DNA of 64,000 nucleotides from Boesenbergia rotunda (Eukaryota; Streptophyta; Magnoliopsida; Zingiberales; Zingiberaceae). A program made the position numbers and the translations under genes. This document shows, piece by piece, positions 56,148 through 64,000 of this stretch. The notes beneath the pieces are model-generated. The model did no database searches, was not told the origin of the DNA, and saw only the letters and a program-made list of their open reading frames with translations. Positions within the stretch are counted from its first letter, which is position 1, and each line of letters begins with the position of its first letter. The stretch is from contig JAGFNQ010005649.1 in the NCBI GenBank assembly GCA_024364735.1, positions 97,065 through 161,064 on the forward strand, written 5' to 3'.

Positions 56148-58064
56148 ATCATAAGGCAGCGGAATAACTTAACTTATACATGCCCTGTTACCATTCTTAA
56201 CTTATTGACATGGGAACCTTAGCATATTAACTTTGAACTTAAGCATCATATCATGTCTCACATAACATCATATCATAAGGTTCCATAAGTCATTATTCAA
56301 ACATATAAGTAAACATATAATTTCCTGGGCCAAGTCACTACGACACACATGCGTTCTTGCCCTCCTGCTGCTTCCTTCATTGTCCCCTTGAATGATCTGC
56401 GCTATAAGGAAAAAAGACTATAAGCACACAGGCTTAGTAAGACTCTTTCCTACTCACAAAACCATTCATCATTCATCATCTTATAATGAGCACATAAAAC
56501 ATTAACATACTTGGTGCTCTACTTAGAACATAACATCTTACGTCACTTGTCGTATACATAGCATGGCATGAACATAATCATAGTAACATTCTAAGCATGG
56601 AATGATACATGACATAAACATAAACATCATAAACATTCTAAGCATGGCATAATTCATGGCATAAACATAAACATCATAGACATTCTAAGCATGACATAAT
56701 TCATGGCATAATTCATAAACATAGTGAACATAATTCATGGCATAAATCATAAACATAGTGAACATTCTAAGCATGGAATAATTCATGGCATAAACATAAA
56801 CATCATAGACATTCTAAGCATGGCATAATTCATGGCATAATTCATAAACATAGTGAACATTCTAAGCATGGCATAATTCGTGGCATAAATCATAAATATA
56901 GTGAACATTCTAAGCATGACATAATTCATGGCATAAAACCTATCATAGCATATGAACCTCTTCCTAACATAATCATGGCATAGATCATTCATTCTCATTC
57001 ATACTTCTTAACATGAAACATAAGCATAAAATCTTATCAACATAGCATAATGCATAACATGAATGGATGCATGAGTGGAATGCATATACATAAGGGATGT
57101 TTAACTTTTAAAACATACTTTTAAATGCTTAAACATAACCATCATACATCATTTGGGGTCCCCGGCTTGTACCACATACATACATCATAGCGCGCATCCC
57201 TAGCAAGTCCGAGGTCGCGAGCCCCAACCTACTAGGGTAAGGACAGCATAGTCGGTAGTCCCCAAACCGAGGCGTTATTAAGGTGCCCATACCTGTTGCC
57301 CAGCTCCGGTAGGGCCAGAACCGTGGACAGCCTCAGTAGTCCAAAACCGGGGCGTTCTTAAGGTGCCCATCCCTTGGACCCATACTTCGGTCCGGTACAA
57401 GCCCATACATAAAGTAAAATACTTTTCATGTGTCATCATTCATCATTCATTAATAGCATACTTAACATAGCATAACTTGTTACGGCTCGGCCCGTCTACC
57501 GGCCCATTTACCGGTCCTCTCGACCGTCGTATCGTCAACCATCGACCGTGCCGTTTAGCATATTTATGCCTTAAAGACATAAGCATCATCTTTCATTCAT
57601 CATACTTGTCGTTCATCATCATTCATTCATCATACTTGTCATTCATCATACTTAACATCATAGCTATGCCTTAAAGGCATGTACTTTAACTTCATTCATA
57701 AGACATGGCATACATACATCTTATTCATAAATCATGGCATACATATGTATCATTCATAAGACATGGCATGTATCATTCTTATCATGAACATAAACATAAC
57801 ATACTTAACATGGCATCATTTTCATTCTTAAACATGACATCATTTTCATTCTTAAACATGGCATCATCCTCATTCTTAAACATAAACATAACATACTTAA
57901 CATGACATCATTTATATCATGAACCTAACATATCATAGCATCATTTTTATCATGATCACAATCCTATCATTCTTATGATGGCATCATTCATATCCTGAAC
58001 ATAAACTTATCATACTTATCATGGCAACACATAAACATATACTTGAAGTTAAAGGCTCAACCCT

Positions 58065-59000
58065 AACCCTTGGGTCCTTGAGGTTGGCCGAAACATATGG
58101 GGTCTCTAGGTTATCCCAAAAATTGCCAAAAATTGTATTAAATCTCTAGACATCATGAGAGTACATTAAACATCATGATTCGGATTTTAATCATCATTTT
58201 AGATCCTTAAACATGGCGGCCGAAACCCTAGGGTGTCCTAGGGTGCTTGCTTAGGTTCCTTCATGTTGGCCGAAACCCTAGGGTATCCTAGGGTTGTCCA
58301 AAAATTCCCAAATATTATACTTAACCTCTACACATCATAAGGTAACATAAAATAACATTATCAAGATTTTTTGCATAATTATAGACCTGTAAATCATGGT
58401 GGCCGAAACCCTTAAACTTAGGGTTCCTAGTTTTGTTTCTTTCATGTTGGCCGAAACCCTAGGGTGTCCTAGGTTACTCTAAAAATCCCCAAAAATTATA
58501 CTTTAGCTCTACACATCATAAGGGAACATTAAATAACATTATCATGATTTTTGGCATAATTATAGACCTGTAAATCATGGTGGCCGAAACCCTTAAACTT
58601 AAGGTTCTTAGTTTTGTTTCTTTCATGTTGGCCGAAACCCTAGGGTGTCCTAGGGTACTCCAAAAATTCCCAAAAATTATACTTAACCTCTACACATCAT
58701 AAGGGAACATTAAATAACATTATCATGATTTTTTGCATAATTATGGACCTGTAAATCATGGTGGCTGAAACCCTTAAACTTAAGGTTCGTAGTTTTGCTT
58801 CTTTCATGTTGGCCGAAACCCTAGGGTGTCCTAGGGTACTCCAAAAATACCCAAAAATTATACTTAACCTCTACACATCATAAGGGAACATTAAATAGCA
58901 TTATACATATTTTTATCATATTTATAGACCTAGAAATCATGGTGGCCGAAACCCTTAAGCATGAGGGTCTTGGTTTTATTTCCTTTCAACATCAAATTCG
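58065..59000 (-). repeat. Tandem array of about 180 bp in minus-strand 3' LTR
   Basis: GGCCGAAACCCTAGGGT recurs near 58216-58268, 58449, 58629 and 58811, alternating with GGCCGAAACCCTTAA near 58400, 58581 and 58942. Same unit as in the solo LTRs, inverted. Confidence 0.85.
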
Positions 59001-59404
59001 AAAACTAACCAATATATCATGCTAAAAATCATGGAAATCATAGGGAACTATTATACCACAGGTGAGGGAGTCTTACCTTGGGGTTTCTTGATTTTTAGAC
59101 CCTAGATGGAAAGAAGAAGGAAGACATGTTGTCTCTTGATCACCCCTAGCCTTGGAACCTTAGGAAACCTTTAGATCTTGGTGGTAGGACCTTATTGTGG
59201 AGTTTTCCCAAGGGGAAACCCCTTCTTGGTGCTCGGCAAGAATGAGGGGAGGAAGAGTTTTGAAAATGCAAGTAATGGGAAGAAGAGATAACTCCCAAAA
59301 CCCCCCTTTAATAGCCCATTAAGGAGGCAAATGAAGAGTCTCTCCATGACTCTTCATCTTCTTCTTAATCTTAACTTATATCCACTTCATTTCCTCATAG
59401 AAAT

Positions 59405-59475
59405 CCCTTGCTAGGTGAGTTGGTTAAGGCTTACATGGTTGTACAAGAGGTCCAAGGTTCAATCCTTGGCTCATG
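59405..59475 (+). other. Antisense tRNA-like module (best copy)
   Basis: Box A-like TAGGTGAGTTGG at 59412-59423 and box B-like GGTTCAATCC at 59456-59465. The start-to-start distance of 44 is that of tRNA genes. The T-arm-like inverted repeat CCAAGG-TTCAAT-CCTTGG is perfect; no paired acceptor stem is seen. Confidence 0.5.
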
Positions 59476-59805
59476 CACCTTTATTTTTATTTCATTTATT
59501 TTATTATTTCTATTTCCTAAATTCCGAAAATCCCCCTAAAATCACCCATAATTATGCCAATATTCCTAAATAAAATTCTTTTATATTTATATTAATTTTA
59601 CCTAATTTATATTAATTTTACCTAATTAATATCCATTTTTGGAGCCCATTTAAAGCTCATTGGTACTTAGTTTTGTCAATTTAAATGAGAAAACATGGAT
59701 TTTCTAGGCCAAAGTTCTCCTTAATATTTCTAGGTCCCTTGGAAAATTATTTAAACATGCTTAATATTTTAAGAAAATATTAAGAGAATTTTTTGGGTCG
59801 TTACA

Positions 59806-59822
59806 ATCCCCCATACCTCTTG
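59806..59822 (-). promoter_or_regulatory. Polypurine tract of the minus-strand gypsy derivative
   Basis: AAGAGGTATGGGGGAT on the minus strand immediately before the 3' LTR start at 59805. Confidence 0.75.
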
Positions 59823-60796
59823 AAAGTTCGTCCTCGAACTTAGAATAATTCCGGGTACTTGCGCCTCATCTCGTCCTCGCGCTCCTAGGTAGCTTCTTCG
59901 AACCGTTGACTTTGCCATAGGACCTTGACTAAGGGCACTTCCTTACTCCTCAGCTTCTTGATTTCCCTGTCCAAAATCTGGATGGGTCTGCTCTCATAGC
60001 TTAGGTCCTCTTGCACTTGCACCGTCTGTGGCTCGATCACTTGGTCCATGTTTGGGATACACTTTTTCAGCAGGGACACATGGAATACGTTATGGATAGC
60101 TGACATCTCTGGAGGCAGCTCCAGCTCATATGCCACCTTACCGACTCTTTTCAGAATCAGGTACGGCCCCACATAGCGCGGACTTAGTTTTCCTTTCTTC
60201 CCAAATCTGGTCACTCCCTTCATAGGAGCCACTTTGAGAAATACCCAATCTCCAGCATTAAATTCCAGGGGTCTACGCCGAACATCGGCATAACTCTTCC
60301 GGGTCGCTGATGTTCTGCCTTTACATGCTGGTAGGTTAGGCATGTACCAACACGCTGCGCCACATCTCTCTTCATACCGGACCACCAGAACCTCTCCTTC
60401 AGATCTTGATACATCTTGGTGGATCCTGGGTGCATTGAATAAGGGGTCTCGTGAGCTTCCGTCAGTATTTTTCTTCGTAGCTCCGAGTCATTAGGGATAC
60501 ATAGATGATCCCTAAGGTATAATACTCCCCCTTTGGCGATATGAAAACCCTCACCCTTTCCTTCTCGGATCTCCTCTTTTATTTTCTGGAGACTGAGATC
60601 ACCATTTTGTTTTTCCAATAGGTCCTCACATAGGGCGGGTGATATTATTATAGTGGAAAGTCGCCCAGAGATGACTTCAACTCAAAAATTAATAATTTCT
60701 CTTTCGAGTGGTCGGGGTAATCTATGTATGGACATCAAGGTGGCACTTGACTTCCGACTGAGTGCATCGGCCACTTTGTTTGCCTTCCCTGGATGC
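59823..60796 (-). pseudogene. Gypsy RNase H end and integrase fragments with the catalytic core deleted
   Basis: From 60796: end of RNase H (HPGKANKVADALSRKSSATL), then the integrase N-terminal part (60618 to about 60310: HETPYSMHPGSTKMYQDL, CLTYQHVK, where one zinc-binding Cys is Tyr). It jumps directly to the integrase C-terminal part (about 60310 to 59885: KSYADVRRRPLEF, SPRYVGPYLILKRVG, RPIQILDREIKKLRSK). About 200 residues with the catalytic Asp-Asp-Glu core are missing and the two parts are in different frames. A TAG near 59885 interrupts the chromodomain-like tail. The product cannot integrate DNA. Confidence 0.85.
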
Positions 60797-61620
60797 CTAC
60801 TTCTATATTGCCTACTATATTCTTTCTAATAACATTCAACATATTACTCTTATTAAGGTAATATTATCACACTATAAGTCTATACGAAGTACCCTAATTA
60901 TATGCAGTCTTTTCATTAATATATTTCAATACTACCCCATAAGTTCCATATATGTATACTCTTTTGTTATATTTATTAGAAAGCACAACGAAATATGTAG
61001 AATTGTTATGATTGGTTTTATAATTATAGTATAGAAATTTATAATCTTAAGATACACAAAAGATATGAATAGTTTGTCTTTAGAAGATTAGGATTTAACA
61101 CAATAGATAAGTGAATTATTACAAATTATTATAACATGTTGTCATAGCTAGGTAATATTTGTCAAAGTCGAGTATACCAGGTTTGTCAGCTATCAGCTCA
61201 TTAATAGTTTAAGAATGCTTAAACTTAGCTAGATTTTTGTTTATATAACTAATAATTTCTTTATTAAAATATAACTGCTAGCCTATGTATAGCTAAATGA
61301 CAGTTCTTTTTTTTAGAATACACACTAATATAACAAGCACTATATTTCCCTTCTATCTACATGCTGGTTTGTCAAATTATCTACAACTTATATATTCCTA
61401 TGGTTATTCACTTAGTTATATTGCCTTAAATGAGCAAAAACTTCTAGCTACACTACTTACTTATCGTTTAATTTTCATTCATAAATTCTCATCAATTCTG
61501 TTACTCTGGCTTCTAGCAATGCTTTTCTTCACCCAAAGACAAGTATGGCCAATATCAGTTTTTTTTTCTACTCCTATATGATTCTAAATACTAATTCATA
61601 AAAGAAGATAAAATATCGTT
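60797..61620. other. AT-rich segment of unknown origin replacing gag-RT
   Basis: About 800 bp, visibly AT-richer than the flanks, without similarity to gypsy coding motifs. It begins abruptly inside the RNase H coding region. Frames at 60762-61034 and 61297-61581 show no recognisable domain. Confidence 0.5.
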
Positions 61621-61788
61621 CATCGTCACGTATCTTAGCATACTTTTTCATCATACTATCATTCATACTTGCACATCTTAAGGTCATAAAACATCTTAAA
61701 AGTACTTACTATCATAAAATATGCACAGGGATACTTACTTGGAAGCTGCAGGAAGAGGGCTTGATGTGTGTGTAGTGAGATGGTTACT
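61621..61788 (-). other. Leader between primer site and deleted region
   Basis: Short AT-rich untranslated segment; nothing recognised. Confidence 0.4.
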
Positions 61789-61800
61789 GCTCTGATACCA
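61789..61800 (-). promoter_or_regulatory. Primer-binding site, tRNA-iMet type (minus-strand gypsy)
   Basis: TGGTATCAGAGC on the minus strand, three bases after the LTR end at 61804. Confidence 0.9.
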
Positions 61801-61803
61801 ACC

Positions 61804-64000
61804 TGTAACGCCCGCTTTTTTTTTTCTTTTTCATAAGCGGCGTTACGTTAACATGCTTAGGGCATGTAGACATCATAAGGCAGCGGAATAACTTAACTTA
61901 TACATGCTCTGTTACCATTATTAACTTATTGACATGGGAACCTTAGCATATTAACTTTGAACTTAAGCATCATATCATGTCTCACATAACATCATATCAT
62001 AAGGTTCCATAAGTCATTATTCAAACATATAAGTAAACATATAGTTTCCTGGGCCAAGTCACTACGACACACATGCGTTCTTGCCCTCCTACTGCTTCCT
62101 TCATTGTCCCCTTGAATGATCTGCGGTATAAGGAAATAAGACTATAAGCACACAGGCTTAGTAAGACTCTTTCCTACTCACAAAACCATTCATCATTCAT
62201 CATCTCATAATGAGCACATAAAACATTAACATACTTGGTGCTCTATTTAGAACATAACATCTTACGTCACTTGGCGTATACATGGCATAAACATAAACAT
62301 AAACATAAACATCATAGACATTCTAAGCATGGCATGATACATGACATAAACATAAACATCATAGACATTCTAAGCATGGCATAATTCATGGCATAATTCA
62401 TAAACATAGTGAACATAATTCATGGCATAGATCATAAACATAGTGAACATTCTAAGCATGGCATAATTCATGGCATAAACATAAACATCATAGACATTCT
62501 AAGCATGGCATAATTCATGGCATAATTCATAAACATAGTGAACATAATTCATGGCATAGATCATAAACATAGTGAACATTCTAAGCATGGCATAATTCAT
62601 GGCATAAACATAAACATCATAGACATTCTAAGCATGGCATAATTCATGGCATAAACATAAACATAGTGAACATAATTCATGGCATGGATCATTCATTCTC
62701 ATGCATACTTCTGAACATGAAACATAAGCATAAAATCTTATCAACATAGCATAATGCATAACATGAATGGATGCATGAGTGGAATGCATATACATAAGGG
62801 ATGCTTAACTTTTAAAACATACTTTTAAATGCTTAAACATAATCATCATAACATCATTTGGGGTCCCCGGCTTGTACCACATACATACATCATAGCGCGC
62901 ATCCCTAGCAAGTCCGAGGTCGCGAGCCCCAACCTACTAGGGTAAGGACAGCGTAGTCGGTAGTCCCCAAACCGAGACATTCTTAAGGTGCCCATCCCTA
63001 TTACCCAGCTCCGGTAGGGCCAGAACCGTGGACAGCTTCGGTAGTCCAAAACCGGGGCGTTCTTAAGGTGCCCATCCCTTGGACCCATACTTCGGTCCGG
63101 TACAAGCCCATACATAAAGTAAAATACTTTTCATGTGTCATCATTCATCATTCATTCATAGCATACTTAACATAGCATAACTTGTTACGGCTCGGCCCGT
63201 CTACCGGCCCATTTACCGGTCCTCTCGACCGTCGTACCGTCAACCATCGACCGTGCCGTTTAGCATATTTATGCCTTAAAGACATAAGCATCATCTTTCA
63301 TTCGTCATACTTGTCGTTCATCATCATTCATTCATCATACTTGTCATTCATCATACTTAACATCATAGCTGTGCCTTAAAGGCATGTACTTTAACTTCAT
63401 TCATAAGACATGGCATACATACATCTTATTCATAAATCATGGCATACATATGTATCATTCATAAGACATGGCATGTATCATTCTTATCATGAGCATAAAC
63501 ATAACATACTTAACATGGCATCATTTTCATTCTTAAACATGGCATCATCCTCATTCTTAAACATAAACATAACATACTTAACATGGCATCATTCATATCA
63601 TGAACCTAACATATCATAGCATCATTTTTATCGTGATCATAACCCTATCATTCTTATCATGGCATCATTCATATCCTGAACATAAACTTATCATACTTAT
63701 CATGGCAACACATAAACATATACTTGAAGTTAAAGGCTCAACCCTAACCCTTGGGTCCTTGAGGTTGGCCGAAACATATGGGGTCTCTAGGGTACCCCAA
63801 AAATTCCCAAAAATTGTATTAAACCTCTAGACATCATGAGAGTACATTAAACATCATGATTGGGATTTTTATCATCATTTTAGACCCTTAAACATGGCGG
63901 CCGAAACCCTAGGGTGTCCTAGGGTGTTTGCTTAGGTTCCTTCATGTTGGCCGAAACCCTAGGGTATCCTAGGGTAGTCCAAAAATTCCCAAAAATTATA
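61804..64000 (-). repeat. 5' LTR of the minus-strand gypsy derivative (partial)
   Basis: Matches the 3' LTR over the visible 2.2 kb: terminal A-tract hairpin (61804-61850), intron-like segment (62181-62121), CATGGCATAA repeats (62270-62690), GCGCGC/GTACAAGCC module (62859-62940), and the start of the tandem array (from about 63755). Runs past the window end. Confidence 0.88.

Larger units (their letters stand above)
47573..59805 (-). repeat. 3' LTR of the minus-strand gypsy derivative, split by a copia element
   Basis: Pieces 59805-56153 and 47639-47573. Starts (minus) TGTAACGACCC and ends in the A-tract hairpin GGGCGTTACA. Modules: tRNA-like (59405-59475, plus strand), tandem array of about 180 bp (58065-59000), GCGCGC/GTACAAGCC module (57154-57238), CATGGCATAA-type repeats (56600-56960), and intron-like segment (56457-56397). 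Confidence 0.85.
47573..64000 (-). mobile_element. Gypsy (Tekay-like) deletion derivative, minus strand, 5' LTR cut by window end
   Basis: Read on the minus strand: 5' LTR (from beyond 64000 to 61804), tRNA-iMet primer site (61800-61789), a 2-kb interior with only fragments of RNase H and integrase, polypurine tract, then the 3' LTR from 59805 to 47573 (about 3.7 kb after removing the nested copia element). It is inserted in the LTR 44689-47572 with TTATC (47568-47572) as the visible target copy. Gag, protease and RT are gone. Confidence 0.85.

Noticed and set aside
60797..61620. Organelle DNA insertion
   Set aside because: AT-rich but I recognise no plastid or mitochondrial gene; left unassigned.

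Overview
This is nuclear DNA of a flowering plant, probably a eudicot. I assign this from canonical plant GT-AG introns, CACTA, Ty1/copia and Ty3/gypsy (chromovirus) transposons, plant tRNA-iMet and tRNA-Asp primer-binding sites, and captured fragments of plant housekeeping genes. I see no intact host gene, rRNA, functional tRNA gene or CRISPR array. The window looks like a nested-transposon block of the kind found in heterochromatin. All family names come from motif recognition by eye, without database searches.

Layout. 1-7153: 3' part of a CACTA element. It holds a 13-exon gene (En/Spm-type domain, a second conserved domain, C-terminal Ulp1/C48 protease) and captured exons of a 26S proteasome RPN1-like gene and a NOL9/Grc3-like polynucleotide kinase gene. 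7154-9547: degenerate minus-strand retroelement with a coiled-coil ORF. 9548-22735: minus-strand Ty1/copia remnant (LTR plus RT-RNase H). Its LTR is split by a complete, young, non-autonomous LTR retrotransposon (9879-19014, TSD ATTCT) that carries one long uncharacterised ORF. At the ambiguous base 22736 a second copy of the same copia family begins head-to-head on the plus strand. Its LTR pieces lie at 22737-23197, 36719-37332 and 40918-41330, and its gag, protease and integrase at 43069-44688.

That plus-strand copia has been hit three times: by a complete Tekay/Del-type gypsy element (23198-36713, TSD TCATA), whose own 3' LTR holds a solo LTR (31448-35038, TSD TGTAT); by a second solo LTR (37333-40912, TSD AAGGC); and by a minus-strand LTR (44689-47572) that interrupts the integrase. 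That last LTR is interrupted by a minus-strand gypsy deletion derivative (47573 to beyond 64000). The 3' LTR of the derivative holds a complete pol-less copia element (47640-56147, TSD ATCAT) with a SIRE-like gag and a spliced second ORF.

How the parts relate. None of the autonomous elements looks functional: most in-frame stops are of C-to-T or G-to-A type, and there are frameshifts in RT and integrase. The two youngest-looking elements both lack pol, so they would need trans-acting proteins. The most unusual signal is a shared LTR architecture in otherwise diverged gypsy LTRs in both orientations: an antisense tRNA-like box A/box B module, a tandem array of about 180 bp (not in the Tekay LTR), a GCGCGC...GTACAAGCCGGG module, and a 58-63 bp segment that starts GTGAGTAGG, contains TTACTAAG and ends CAG, like a tiny intron.
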